From contig JBOGJO010000034.1 in the NCBI GenBank assembly GCA_050747885.1, positions 1 to 64,000 of the forward strand: 64,000 bases of DNA, written 5' to 3'. Position numbers and translations under genes: made by a program. This document shows, one piece after another, positions 50,213 to 59,250 of this stretch. This DNA comes from CAWEYG01 sp050747885. GTDB lineage: Bacteria > Acidobacteriota > Thermoanaerobaculia > UBA5066 > DATFVB01. The notes beneath the pieces were generated by a model that saw only the letters and a program-made list of their open reading frames with translations, was not told the DNA's origin and did no database searches. Within the stretch, counting starts at the first letter, position 1, and every line of letters starts with the position of its first letter.

Positions 50213-52864
50213 TCAATGGGGCTCTTCCTTCCCCCTCGTCAGGGCGATCGCGAACCTCTTGTCGGCCCGGAGGCCGGCAAATTCCGGGTCTTTTTCCACG
50301 AGCGCCGGGGGGTATCCTGATTGTACCGCCTTGCCGAGCTCGTCGAAGGCCGCCGGAAGGTCGTGGGCGATCACGTAAACCACGGAAGCCTGGTAATCGA
50401 CGTCGGGGTCGCCGCGCCCGGCCTGCGAGGCCCGCCGGATTTCCGCGAGAGCCTCGGTCGGTTTGCCGGTTTTTGCGAGCGAACTGGCGAGGATCGAGCG
50501 GACGAGCCCGTCGCCCGGGTTGCGCTCGAGCTCCTTGCGGCACAGTTCGAGAGCGCGTGAATAGGCCCGCCGGGAGCCCTCCTGCCGCCCCGGTGTCCAG
50601 CGGAGGGCGTCTCCCAGGTTCGACCAGACCCGGTAGAGGTCGGGCGTGAGCTTCGTGGCTTCCTCGAAAGCGGCCGCCGACTGGGCGTAGTTCCCGAGAA
50701 AGAACTCGACGGTCCCGATGTTGGACTGGGCGAAGCCCGTGGGCTGAAGCGCCAGGGAGCGCCGGAACGCTGCGAGAGCCTTCTCGAGATCGTTGGCGAG
50801 GAAGTACGCCCCGCCGAGGTTGGAGAGGGCCATCGCGTTGTCCGGCGTCAGCTCGGTCACGCGGCGGAACGCCGCGGCGGCCTCTTCATATCGGCCCCGG
50901 GCGTAGTAGAACCCCGCGAGCTTGCTGTAACCGCCCCAGTACGTGGGCTGGAGATTGAGCGCCTCCCGGAACGCCTTTTCCGCGTCCGCGTCCCTGCCGG
51001 CGGCTCCCAGGGCTCGCGCCAACCCGAGCCTCGCCTCGAAGCTCGTCGGCGACGCGGCGAGCGCCTGTTGAAACGCCTCGACCGCGCCCGCGGCGCCCCC
51101 GGAATGGAGCCGGAGCTCGCCCAGCGTGATGTCCACTTCGATCAGCGACGGCCCCAGCTCGCGCGCGCGCCGCGCGGCGGTTTCCGCCTTCGAGGTATCT
51201 CCGGAATCGTGCGTCAGGTCGAAATGCTCGAGATATGCCCGGGCGAGCGAGGCAAACACGTAAGGCGATCGCGGCGCCTCCTGCGACAGGGTTTCCAGGA
51301 TGGCCGTGGCATTTTCGACCGACTCGCGGGTGTTGTAGTGCTGGAGAAGGCCGACCGCCTTCAAGTAGCGTTCCTGGTCCGTCCCGGAGGGCAGGCCCGA
51401 CGCGGCGGAGACCCGTCGAACGGCCGGAATCGATTCCGCTTCGCTCACCTTCGCAACGAGGCGGTCCTGAAGCTCGAACAGGTCGGACGCGGAGCCGTCG
51501 AGCGTGCCGCCCGAGAGCTCCGCTCTCTTGCGCACGTCCCACAGCGAATACGTGATCCGCACCCGATCCCGGCTTCTCTGCACGGCGCCCTGGAGGAGCT
51601 GCGACGCGCCGAGGTCGCGGGCTGCGTTGAGCGGATCCGGCTCCTTCGCGGAAGCGGCAATGACCGCCGCGGGCGACACGACCTGGAGCCCGGTCGACCC
51701 CCCGATGGCCGAAGACACCGTCTCGACGAGGCCCTCGCCGAGAAGTTTTCCGTCCGGCGCGCTCGAGAGGTCGCGAAACGGCAAAATCGCCAGCAGCCTC
51801 GCGGGAGGGATCGCGGAGGCCGTCGGGGGCGCGGGCGAGGAGGCCGGCGGCTCCGCCTTTCGACGCGGGCGAAGAGTGATCACCAGCGCCGCCCCGGCGA
51901 CCAGCGCCGCCGCCGCGCCGGCGGCGATCTTCGCGGATTTGGATAAGCGCCGCGGCGCCGGCAGGGGAATCACGCTCCGGGACGTCGGACGGCGCGGGTC
52001 GATCTCCAGAAGCAGCTCTTCGATCGCGAGGCGCGCGTCGCCGATGTCGCGCAACCGCTGCGCGGGATCTTTTTGAAGGCAGCGCGCGAGCATTTCGCGC
52101 AGAGCGGGAGGCGTTTCGGGGGGAAGCAAATCCCATTCCGGCTCCGACCGAAGGATCGCGGCAAAAGCGTCCGGCACGGAGTCTCCCGTGAAGGCGCGAC
52201 GTCCCGAGAGACACTCGAAAACGATGCACCCGAAGGCCCAGATGTCGGTGCGCTTGTCGATGGCCTTGCCCCGGGCCTGTTCGGGGCTCATGAATTCGAT
52301 CGTGCCGAGAATCACGCCGGGGCGAGTTTCGTCGAGGGCCGCCGTTGTTTCGCGGGAGAGGCCGCCCACGACTTCCGAACGAAGGCCTCCCGCGATCTTG
52401 GCCAGGCCGAGGTCGAGGATCTTCGCGCGGCCGTCGGGCGTGACCATGACGTTGGCGGGCTTGAGATCGCGGTGAACGATTCCGCGCTCGTGGGCCGCTT
52501 CGAGGGCCTCGGCGATCTGGCGGGCGATCCGCAGGGTCTCCCGCATCGACAGCGGGCCGCGGAGATGGTCGGAGAGAGTCTTTCCCTCGACGAGCTCGAG
52601 GATGAGGTATCTCTGATCGCCGGCCTCTTCGGCGCCGTAGATGGCGGCGATGCCGGGATGGTTGACGGAAGCCAGGAGGCGGGCCTCCCGTTCGAAGCGG
52701 GAAATCCGCGACGCGTCGCGGCCGGACGACTCGGGGAGCACCTTGATGGCCACCTCGCGCCCGAGTTTCGTGTCGATCGCCCGGTAAACCTCGCCCATGC
52801 CTCCGGCCCCGAGAAGGTTTCGGATCTCGTAGGAGCCGAGTCGGGTGCCTGGTTCTAGTTCCAC
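50213..52864 (-). CDS. Ser/Thr protein kinase with TPR domain
   Basis: An 883-residue kinase of the type common in Acidobacteria. Residues about 11-280 are a Hanks-type kinase: GAGGMGEVYRA, the Lys in VAIKVLPE, HRDLKPANVMV, LDLGLAKI (Asp-Leu-Gly instead of DFG), and EFMSPEQARG. A single transmembrane helix follows (about 308-326). Outside are a TolB/CsgG-like N domain (LLAILPFRDLSSAPDGKLL) and about ten TPRs (residues about 480-860). The start is a GTG. The DLG change is frequent in this subfamily and need not abolish activity. Targets unknown. Confidence 0.9.
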   Translation of the reverse strand: MELEPGTRLGSYEIRNLLGAGGMGEVYRAIDTKLGREVAIKVLPESSGRDASRISRFEREARLLASVNHPGIAAIYGAEEAGDQRYLILELVEGKTLSDHLRGPLSMRETLRIARQIAEALEAAHERGIVHRDLKPANVMVTPDGRAKILDLGLAKIAGGLRSEVVGGLSRETTAALDETRPGVILGTIEFMSPEQARGKAIDKRTDIWAFGCIVFECLSGRRAFTGDSVPDAFAAILRSEPEWDLLPPETPPALREMLARCLQKDPAQRLRDIGDARLAIEELLLEIDPRRPTSRSVIPLPAPRRLSKSAKIAAGAAAALVAGAALVITLRPRRKAEPPASSPAPPTASAIPPARLLAILPFRDLSSAPDGKLLGEGLVETVSSAIGGSTGLQVVSPAAVIAASAKEPDPLNAARDLGASQLLQGAVQRSRDRVRITYSLWDVRKRAELSGGTLDGSASDLFELQDRLVAKVSEAESIPAVRRVSAASGLPSGTDQERYLKAVGLLQHYNTRESVENATAILETLSQEAPRSPYVFASLARAYLEHFDLTHDSGDTSKAETAARRARELGPSLIEVDITLGELRLHSGGAAGAVEAFQQALAASPTSFEARLGLARALGAAGRDADAEKAFREALNLQPTYWGGYSKLAGFYYARGRYEEAAAAFRRVTELTPDNAMALSNLGGAYFLANDLEKALAAFRRSLALQPTGFAQSNIGTVEFFLGNYAQSAAAFEEATKLTPDLYRVWSNLGDALRWTPGRQEGSRRAYSRALELCRKELERNPGDGLVRSILASSLAKTGKPTEALAEIRRASQAGRGDPDVDYQASVVYVIAHDLPAAFDELGKAVQSGYPPALVEKDPEFAGLRADKRFAIALTRGKEEPH

Positions 52865-52924
52865 GGAATCCTTGGCCGCAATTCTAGCTCGGGCGCACGC
52901 GCAGGTCCGCGTTCCCGAAGCAGC

Positions 52925-53638
52925 TCACCAGATCCGGGTGTGGGGGAAAACTCCCCAGCTTGCCAGCCCCCGGGCGATGAGCAGGAGGCCGAGGAGACCG
53001 AACGCGGCCGCCGCAAAACGGCGCAGGCGCAGGAACGCGCCGGCGGCGCGGCCCGAAATCGCGAGGAGGAGGATGGCGGGAATCGTTCCCGCGCCGAAGA
53101 CGAGCATCGTGAGCGCGCCCCCGAAGGCCGTCGCGGAGGCCGCGGCGCGGCTGGCGGCGGCGTAGACCATGGAGCAGGGCAGGAGCCCCTGGACGACGCC
53201 GAGCAGGAGCGCGGCCGCGTAGGGGGGGGCCTGAAACGCCTCGCGGGCGCCGGCTCGCGCCAGCCGATCGATGCCGACCGCCGCGATCAGGCGTTCCGGC
53301 CCCGGAAGGAGCCCTCCCGTCGAAAGGGCGAAGAGCAGGGCGAAGGACCCGGCCAGGATCGACACGGCTCCCGCGACACCCGCGCGAACGCTTGCGGCTT
53401 CGCCGATTTGTCCCAGCGCCCCGGCGATGGCGCCGATCGCCGTGTACATGGCGATCCGCCCGCCCAGAAACAGACTCCGAAGGACCGCGCGCGTTCCCGC
53501 CCCGCCATGGCCGAGCCGAGCGGAGCAAATCGCGACGTACGGACCGCACATTCCGACGCAGTGGGAGCTTCCGAGGAGCGAGGCGAGAAAGAGCAGCGAC
53601 AGGTCTCCCGGGGGAAGGGCGTGGTGGTGCATGGGCAC
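52925..53638 (-). CDS. Sulfite exporter TauE/SafE family protein (UreH-like)
   Basis: A 237-residue protein with six membrane segments and a His-rich N-terminus (MPMHHHALPPGD). GSSHCVGMCGPYVA and LLLGVVQGLLPCSMVYAA are the motifs of the UreH/SafE subfamily associated with cbb3 oxidase clusters, where it is thought to help with copper or cofactor supply. Start is a GTG at 53638 or ATG at 53632. It is the last gene of the cbb3 operon. Confidence 0.85.
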   Translation of the reverse strand: MPMHHHALPPGDLSLLFLASLLGSSHCVGMCGPYVAICSARLGHGGAGTRAVLRSLFLGGRIAMYTAIGAIAGALGQIGEAASVRAGVAGAVSILAGSFALLFALSTGGLLPGPERLIAAVGIDRLARAGAREAFQAPPYAAALLLGVVQGLLPCSMVYAAASRAAASATAFGGALTMLVFGAGTIPAILLLAISGRAAGAFLRLRRFAAAAFGLLGLLLIARGLASWGVFPHTRIW

Positions 53639-53644
53639 CGGGGG

Positions 53645-53815
53645 TCACGTCTTTGCGGGCGGACTCGCCTCGTCGCCTTTCGGCAGGGAAACGATCTGAT
53701 ACTTGATCTTCTCGACGTCTCGAAACTGTCCCGTTCGGATCGCCCAGAGGAAGACGCACCACGCCGCCAGTCCCATCAGGAACGCCATCAGGAAGAGATA
53801 CAGGGTGATGTCCAT
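53645..53815 (-). CDS. ccoS: cbb3 oxidase maturation protein CcoS
   Basis: A 56-residue protein with one N-terminal membrane helix (LYLFLMAFLMGLAAWCVFLW) and the conserved tail TGQFRDVEKIKYQIV. CcoS is needed to bring heme b and copper into CcoN. The stop is 6 bp before the SafE start, and the start lies 1 bp after the CcoO stop. Confidence 0.9.
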   Translation of the reverse strand: MDITLYLFLMAFLMGLAAWCVFLWAIRTGQFRDVEKIKYQIVSLPKGDEASPPAKT

Positions 53816-53816
53816 C

Positions 53817-55547
53817 CTAAGGCGCTCCGGCCGACGACGGGCCGGGGAAACCGGCGGTCGTGGGCACCGGCGGCGGGCTCGGGGACCGCGCGAGGGAGAG
53901 GGCGTAGTAAACGAGGGCCCAGCGCCTTTCCTCGGCGACCGCGTTCTTTTCGAGGTCGCTCATCTTCGAGAGAACGTCGGAGGTGGGAAGTGTTGCGACG
54001 TAGGTCTGGATCTCCTGGATCTCCGGATCCGAAAATGCCGGCTTTCCGCCGATGAGCTGCCGGTAAGGACCCATGTCGGTGTAGGCCTCTTTCGGATACA
54101 GGATCGAGTCGTAGAAAGAAGGCATCGGGGTGCCGTTGAGCCCCGTGTTGAAGGTCCGGTACACGTCCTGCGGAGAGTTGCCGAACTTGAAGTTTCCAGT
54201 CGTGAAGTCGAAAGGACGAATCGGGACTTCCCAATCGTCGGCGAGGGCGGCGGCCGACGGTCCGTCCCCCTTGCCGGTCATTCCGTGGCAGCTCCAGCAT
54301 TGGAGAACCCGGAAGACCATTCGGCCTTCGTTCAGCACGGCGGCCGGCGCTTCTTTGGGAGACGGGTACGGCGGCACCGGAATCGTGATCGACGGGGGCA
54401 CGGGCTCGGTTTTGAAGCGGTCCGAGAACGTCTTCACGTAATCGACCAGGTCCCAGCGGTCCTGCTCCGGCAGGAAATGTCCGTCCTGCATGTTGCCCCA
54501 GGCCGGCATGATCTGGCCCTTCCGGACGCCCCGGGTGATCGTGCGGAAGATGTCCTCGTCGCGGGGAAGCGCCCCCGACGGCGTCGTACGGCTCTTGAAC
54601 ACGCCGAAGGTGAAGTTTCGAGGTTGGGGGTTGAGAAAATGGTACGCGTCGTTGAAGTTCGTGGAGGAGTTTGCATCGGCGGTGAGCCGCCCGTTTCCGT
54701 AAGCCCCGTGGCACCCGACGCACTTCTTTTCGAAGATCGCCTTTCCGCGCGACACGCGCAGGTCGAGGGCCTCGGTCGGAGTCGGCCGCGAGTTCGTCGG
54801 CCACGGCTCCCAGATCCGCCAGTCGCCGATCGCGGTGCCGATCTTCTGAAGATACGCTTCGACGGCGATCATCTCGCCCGTCGGGCGCGGCCCGTAGTCG
54901 TGCATGTCGATGATGCCGTCGCCCCGGGTTCCGTCTGCGTTGAGCGGCCAGACATCGAGGTCTTTCCAGTTCGGGGGGAGCTCGTCCGGAGTTACGCTTC
55001 CGTCGCCGTTCTTGTCGAGCTCGGTCTTGGTCACCCGGCCGTCGTGGTTCTTGTCGTTCTTCGCGATGAATTCGCGGACCACTTTGTCACGGGCCGGATC
55101 GTCCGCGTAGAGCCATTGAAACGACGGCATGATCGATTCGGGCTCGACGGCGCGGGGGTTCCAGTGGTGCGCGTAATGCCATTCGTCGGACCGGCGATTG
55201 CCCTCGCGCGAGAGCTCGGGGCCGATGCGCCTCGTGCCGAACATCTGGGGAAGGTCGTATGCGATTTCACCGGCCTGAGAGACGGGTCCCCACTTGTCGG
55301 TGTCGCGGTTGACCGGCCGGATGTACTGAGAGTGGCAGTACCAGCAGCCCTCACGGATGTAAACCTTCCGGCCCGACTCCTCGAGAGCCGTCCGGTGGGG
55401 CGAAGGAATCGTGGTTCCCTCGATGGTGCGGACGATGCCGGGGCGGGTCGTTTTCTTCTCGAGCCACGGCAGGACGCCCTGGCTGGTCATCGCGAGCGCG
55501 TAGAACCCGACGGCGGCGATGAGGATGATCGGCTCGATGCGTTTCAT
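53817..55547 (-). CDS. ccoO: CcoO fused to a diheme cytochrome c, with two EF-hand loops
   Basis: A 576-residue cbb3 subunit. Residues 1-30 anchor it in the membrane; CWYCH (68-72) is the single c-heme of CcoO. Between residues 165 and 189 lie two perfect EF-hand calcium loops (DKNHDGRVTKTE and DKNGDGSVTPDE), not normally part of CcoO. From about residue 262 on are two more c-heme domains (CVGCH 276-280, CWSCH 417-421) that take the place of CcoP. The gene starts 3 bp after ccoN. Electron entry into the oxidase from a soluble donor through three c-hemes. Confidence 0.92.
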   Translation of the reverse strand: MKRIEPIILIAAVGFYALAMTSQGVLPWLEKKTTRPGIVRTIEGTTIPSPHRTALEESGRKVYIREGCWYCHSQYIRPVNRDTDKWGPVSQAGEIAYDLPQMFGTRRIGPELSREGNRRSDEWHYAHHWNPRAVEPESIMPSFQWLYADDPARDKVVREFIAKNDKNHDGRVTKTELDKNGDGSVTPDELPPNWKDLDVWPLNADGTRGDGIIDMHDYGPRPTGEMIAVEAYLQKIGTAIGDWRIWEPWPTNSRPTPTEALDLRVSRGKAIFEKKCVGCHGAYGNGRLTADANSSTNFNDAYHFLNPQPRNFTFGVFKSRTTPSGALPRDEDIFRTITRGVRKGQIMPAWGNMQDGHFLPEQDRWDLVDYVKTFSDRFKTEPVPPSITIPVPPYPSPKEAPAAVLNEGRMVFRVLQCWSCHGMTGKGDGPSAAALADDWEVPIRPFDFTTGNFKFGNSPQDVYRTFNTGLNGTPMPSFYDSILYPKEAYTDMGPYRQLIGGKPAFSDPEIQEIQTYVATLPTSDVLSKMSDLEKNAVAEERRWALVYYALSLARSPSPPPVPTTAGFPGPSSAGAP

Positions 55548-55550
55548 GGC

Positions 55551-56954
55551 TCAGCTCCACTGCGGTTCGGGCGCGGCGGCGGCCGAACGGGACAACGCCG
55601 GCCCGGAAACGGCGGTCTTGTAGAAGTTCCACATCCCGAGGATCGCGCCGATGTCCATCGTCACCCCCGCGAGCGTTCGTGTGAACCAGTACGGCTTCAT
55701 GGCGACCATGGAGTCCACGAAATCCGCGCCGGTCTGGAGCATCTCGCCCTGCATCAGTCCTTGCAGGGTGAGAACTCCCGCCATCACGGAAAAGCCGCCG
55801 ATGGTGAGCCAGTAGTGCCATTGAGCGAGCTTTCGGGAATAGAGCTCCCGGCCGGACAACCTCGGGATCACGTAATAAAGGCCCGCCGTGATCCAGAGAA
55901 TGAACGTGCCGAACACCGTGAGGTGGGAGTGCGCGATGACGAAGTCGGTGAAATGCGTCAGCCGCTGAACTTCCCGAAGCGCCTCGGTGGAGCCCTGGAA
56001 GCAGCCGAGCAGGTAAAAGAGCGCGCCGACGATCAGGAATTTAGCCGTGTACGATTCCTGGAACCGCTTCCAGTTTCCGACCATCGTTCCGTAGAAATTC
56101 TGGATCACCGTCCAGACCGGAATGATGAGCATCATGGAAGCGACGATCGCGATCGTCTGGGTCCAGTACGGGATCGGGCTGTAGATGTAATGGTGGGTCC
56201 CGACGAAAGGGTAGAAGAACGCGAGCGACCAGAATCCGATGAGCGAGAGGCGGTGGCTGTACAGCGGCTGACGCGCGGCAAGCGGAAGAAAATAGTAGAT
56301 CACCGCGAGTCCGGCCGGAGTGATCCAGAGCCCCACGACGTAGTGGATGTAGAGACCGTGCATCGCGGCGTTGTTCACGCCCGCGAAGTGGAACGGCAGC
56401 AGGAAATGCCCGAACGCGTAATTGAACGTCGTCCAGACGAAGGCGGCCGTGAGGTACCAGAGGGTCACGTAGATCAGTTTTTCCTTCCGGTGGATGATCG
56501 TCATGATGATCTGGATCGTGATCAGCAGGAAAACGAGCTCGACGAGGATGTTGGCCCAGGTGGGAAATTCGCCCGCTTCGATTCCAAGGTTCGAGCCGAG
56601 CGGCAGTGAAATCAGAGCCGCCGTAAAGCCCAAATTCCAGACCCAGAAGATCGCTCGGCTCCAGTTTTCCTTGTACATCCTCACGCCGCACAGGCGCGGA
56701 ACCATGTAATACGTCAGGCCGAAGATCGTCGTCGTGAACGCCCCGAAAACGACGCCCATGACGTGGACCGGCCGGAGCCGGCCCCACGTCAGCCAGGAAA
56801 TGCCCCCGAGGAAGTCATAGAAGTTGAACTTGATCGAGAGGATGACGCCGATCGTGGGCGCGAAGACGAGCCAGAAAGCGCCCGACAGGAGGAACTGGAG
56901 AACGACCGTCCGATCGACGAGGTCGTCCGCTGGACGTTCCGCGATGCTGCTCAT
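55551..56954 (-). CDS. ccoN: cbb3-type cytochrome oxidase catalytic subunit CcoN
   Basis: A 467-residue heme-copper oxidase subunit with twelve membrane segments. The heme and CuB histidines are visible in RPVHVMGVVFGAF, GHFLLPFHFAGVNNAAMHGLY, GTHHYIYSPIPYW and IAHSHLTVFGTF. Ribosome site AGGAGGA before the ATG at 56954. It reduces oxygen to water and pumps protons, and belongs to high-affinity respiration. Full length. Confidence 0.95.
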   Translation of the reverse strand: MSSIAERPADDLVDRTVVLQFLLSGAFWLVFAPTIGVILSIKFNFYDFLGGISWLTWGRLRPVHVMGVVFGAFTTTIFGLTYYMVPRLCGVRMYKENWSRAIFWVWNLGFTAALISLPLGSNLGIEAGEFPTWANILVELVFLLITIQIIMTIIHRKEKLIYVTLWYLTAAFVWTTFNYAFGHFLLPFHFAGVNNAAMHGLYIHYVVGLWITPAGLAVIYYFLPLAARQPLYSHRLSLIGFWSLAFFYPFVGTHHYIYSPIPYWTQTIAIVASMMLIIPVWTVIQNFYGTMVGNWKRFQESYTAKFLIVGALFYLLGCFQGSTEALREVQRLTHFTDFVIAHSHLTVFGTFILWITAGLYYVIPRLSGRELYSRKLAQWHYWLTIGGFSVMAGVLTLQGLMQGEMLQTGADFVDSMVAMKPYWFTRTLAGVTMDIGAILGMWNFYKTAVSGPALSRSAAAAPEPQWS

Positions 56955-56966
56955 GCCGATCCTCCT

Positions 56967-57122
56967 CTAGGGTCGCCAGAATCGAATCAGGTAGTAGACC
57001 ATCCAGAACCCCAGGGCCGTGAACACGGCGATCAACCATCCCGGGATGATGCCGTGGCGCTCTTCGATCCCCGTGAATTCGTAACGGTTGATTTCGTCGG
57101 GGCCGTGCTTTTCGGTGTCCAT
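56967..57122 (-). CDS. Small cbb3 membrane peptide (CcoQ / CcoP N-terminal segment)
   Basis: A 51-residue protein with one helix (PGWLIAVFTALGFWMVYYLI). The stretch YEFTGIEERHGIIPGWL before it resembles the N-terminal part of CcoP (the DGIEEYDNPLPRWW-type segment), here as a separate peptide with a stop after FWRP. It could serve as CcoQ or as the membrane anchor of CcoP; the heme domains of CcoP are in the CcoO fusion. It sits 9 bp after the cytochrome c gene and 12 bp before ccoN, on the same transcript. Confidence 0.75.
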   Translation of the reverse strand: MDTEKHGPDEINRYEFTGIEERHGIIPGWLIAVFTALGFWMVYYLIRFWRP

Positions 57123-57131
57123 GCCGGACTC

Positions 57132-57893
57132 CTAGGGGCCCTGTTCCGGCGTCCGCCGCGGGCCCGGCGGGCCGAGGCTCAGGACGTAGTGCGCAAGGTC
57201 CCAGGCTTCATCCTTGTTGATCGAGTCGGCGTACGACGGCATCGGAGTGCCCGACAGGCCGGTGATGAAGACGCGGTAGATGTCGGCCGCGGTGTCGCCG
57301 CACTTGATGTGTCCCTCGGTGAGGTTGTAGGGCACGATCGGATTGCCCCAATCGTCCTTGAGCTCGTGGGCGGACGGACCGTCGCCCTGCCCCTTGTCGC
57401 CATGGCACTGGACGCACTGATACTTCACAAACAGCGCGCGGCCGCGTTGGATGGACTCGGGATTGTCGGCGGGCTCGGCAGGAATCGTGATCGAGGGCTG
57501 CGGTTTTTCCTTCGTCCACCGATCGGAAAACGTCTTGATGTAGGAGATCACGTCCATGCGCGCGCGGTGGCCGATGGCGAACCACGTGGGCATGGCCGTG
57601 CCGTAGAGGCCGCCTTTGAGCGTCTTTTCGAGGTCCGCGTCGGTCGGCAGCGAGCCCGAGGGAGTCGAGCGCCATTTGAACGTTCCCTCCCGGTAGTCGC
57701 GCGGTTTCGGCGTGATCCACTCGGCGTACTCGCCCTGGCCGTTGCCCGCGTCGCCGTGGCAGGACAGGCAGTAGCGCTCGTAGACGAGTTTTCCGCGGGC
57801 AGGGCTTCCGGGCTCCTCCGCCCGGAGGGCGAGAGCCCCCGTCAGAAGGGCCCCGATCCCCAGAACAGCGATTCTTTGAACGAAGCGGTTCAT
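57132..57893 (-). CDS. Exported diheme cytochrome c
   Basis: A 253-residue cytochrome with a signal peptide (about residues 1-26) and two c-heme motifs, CLSCH and CVQCH, each followed by GxxGxGxG loops; axial Met residues are likely in GTAMPTW and GTPMPSY. It is similar along its length to the second and third heme domains of the CcoO fusion (shared KTFSDR, PSITIP and GDGPSA words), so the two arose by duplication. Possibly the electron donor to the oxidase or a second version of CcoP. Confidence 0.9.
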   Translation of the reverse strand: MNRFVQRIAVLGIGALLTGALALRAEEPGSPARGKLVYERYCLSCHGDAGNGQGEYAEWITPKPRDYREGTFKWRSTPSGSLPTDADLEKTLKGGLYGTAMPTWFAIGHRARMDVISYIKTFSDRWTKEKPQPSITIPAEPADNPESIQRGRALFVKYQCVQCHGDKGQGDGPSAHELKDDWGNPIVPYNLTEGHIKCGDTAADIYRVFITGLSGTPMPSYADSINKDEAWDLAHYVLSLGPPGPRRTPEQGP

Positions 57894-57903
57894 CGGTACC
57901 TCC

Positions 57904-59226
57904 TCAGAAAGCGAAGTCGATGCCGAAAAAGACGGTATTGGCTCGAATGTCCGATCCGTCGGACGCGATCTTCTTCATCCGATTCGTCTGGTATTCGGCG
58001 TGGAGAGCGTATTCGGCCCGGTTGTTGTAATTGAACGTGTACTTGATTCCCCCGGTCAACTGATCCTGATCGTTGACGTCCTTCGCGGTGCCCGGGATCG
58101 GCTGATTGGAGTTGCGGATGAGATCGTACCGGCCGAAAAGCCCCCAGTGGAGCAGGTCGGCGGAAGGCACCCAGACCGCTTCGAGGAAACCTCCATTCCA
58201 CGATCCCGCGCGAGTCGCCTCGCCGCCGTAGAGGTCGCGCGCGTCGCTGCCGTGGGCGTAAACGAGGGAGAAGTGGAGCGGGGTCGCGGCCGGGCCCAAC
58301 CAGATCTGGGCCTCCGCGCCGTATCGGGACGTCGTCTTGAGATTTCCACCTTCGCCCGGGATCGGATCGCCTCCCGAGGTGAAGGCGGTCGTGGGGTAGT
58401 TGGCCCACGCGCCGAAGGCTCCGACTTCGAACTCCGAGACGGCCGTCGAGTCCGTCTGCCAGTATTTCTGGACGTGGCCGTAGAACGACGCCGAATCGAA
58501 CGCGTTTCGCGTGCCGCTGGAGTCGTTCGCATTGAAAATATCGAAGTTGTAGCGCGTCATCGAGCCGCGATCATGGCCCGTGAATTCGATGCCGCGCTGG
58601 TTGGAGCCCATGTCGAAGGCCGCCGCGGCGTTCGAGTCGGCGGCCGGATGGTACCCGTAGATGAGGTAGCCGTTGGTGAGGTTGATCGACCGGTGCGCCG
58701 AGGCCGGAAGGTCCACTTCATGCTTCCCGACCCGAACGTTGAACCAGTCGGATTTGAAAAGAAACCTCGTGAGGTAAACCCAGTACGACTCGAGGGTCAC
58801 CGAACCGTCCGAGGCGAATCCGGTCGGAACGACGAGGAACGAGACGTTGTTCGTGAGGGTTCCCGCCGTCAGCAGATCCATGGCGCCGTCGGCCACCCCT
58901 CCGGTCTTGAAGTTTTTCTTCCCCTGGTCGGTGTCCTGATTCGAGACGGTGTCGTACTCGTAGTGGGGAGTGATTCGGATGGCGACCGGCCAGTAGCCCG
59001 GCGGGGTCGTCGTGGGATCGTCCTTTCCGAGCCGGAGCTGGTAGCCGTTGTCGCGATACGCCCGGCCGAAATCGTTCAGGACGGGCCACGACTCATGGCA
59101 GCTCGTGCAGCGAAGGCCCGTCTTGCGTGCGAACGCCGGGATCGCGGCCGCTGGCCGCGCGCAGGAGAAGACCAGAGCGATGCCCAGCACCGCCGCTGGC
59201 AGGGCGCGAACCGGAAAACGTAACAT
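57904..59226 (-). CDS. Outer-membrane beta-barrel protein with an N-terminal c-heme motif
   Basis: A 440-residue protein with a signal peptide (MLRFPVRALPAAVLGIALVF...). Soon after comes LRCTSCHESWPVLNDFG, a c-type heme site, and then about 350 residues of alternating beta strands ending in GIDFAF, as in an outer-membrane barrel. The ATG at 59224-59226 has AGGAGG six bases before it and is preferred to the upstream ATG at 59241. The arrangement suggests electrons can cross or reach the outer membrane. It lies in the cbb3 operon. Confidence 0.85.
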   Translation of the reverse strand: MLRFPVRALPAAVLGIALVFSCARPAAAIPAFARKTGLRCTSCHESWPVLNDFGRAYRDNGYQLRLGKDDPTTTPPGYWPVAIRITPHYEYDTVSNQDTDQGKKNFKTGGVADGAMDLLTAGTLTNNVSFLVVPTGFASDGSVTLESYWVYLTRFLFKSDWFNVRVGKHEVDLPASAHRSINLTNGYLIYGYHPAADSNAAAAFDMGSNQRGIEFTGHDRGSMTRYNFDIFNANDSSGTRNAFDSASFYGHVQKYWQTDSTAVSEFEVGAFGAWANYPTTAFTSGGDPIPGEGGNLKTTSRYGAEAQIWLGPAATPLHFSLVYAHGSDARDLYGGEATRAGSWNGGFLEAVWVPSADLLHWGLFGRYDLIRNSNQPIPGTAKDVNDQDQLTGGIKYTFNYNNRAEYALHAEYQTNRMKKIASDGSDIRANTVFFGIDFAF

Positions 59227-59250
59227 CGGGCACCTCCTCAAAAACGCGTG

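Noticed and set aside
53703..56609. A 968-codon open frame on the plus strand
   Set aside because: It is antisense to ccoN and ccoO, which carry heme and copper motifs and proper ribosome sites; its composition is the Arg/Val/Asp/His-rich type seen for shadows in high-GC DNA.
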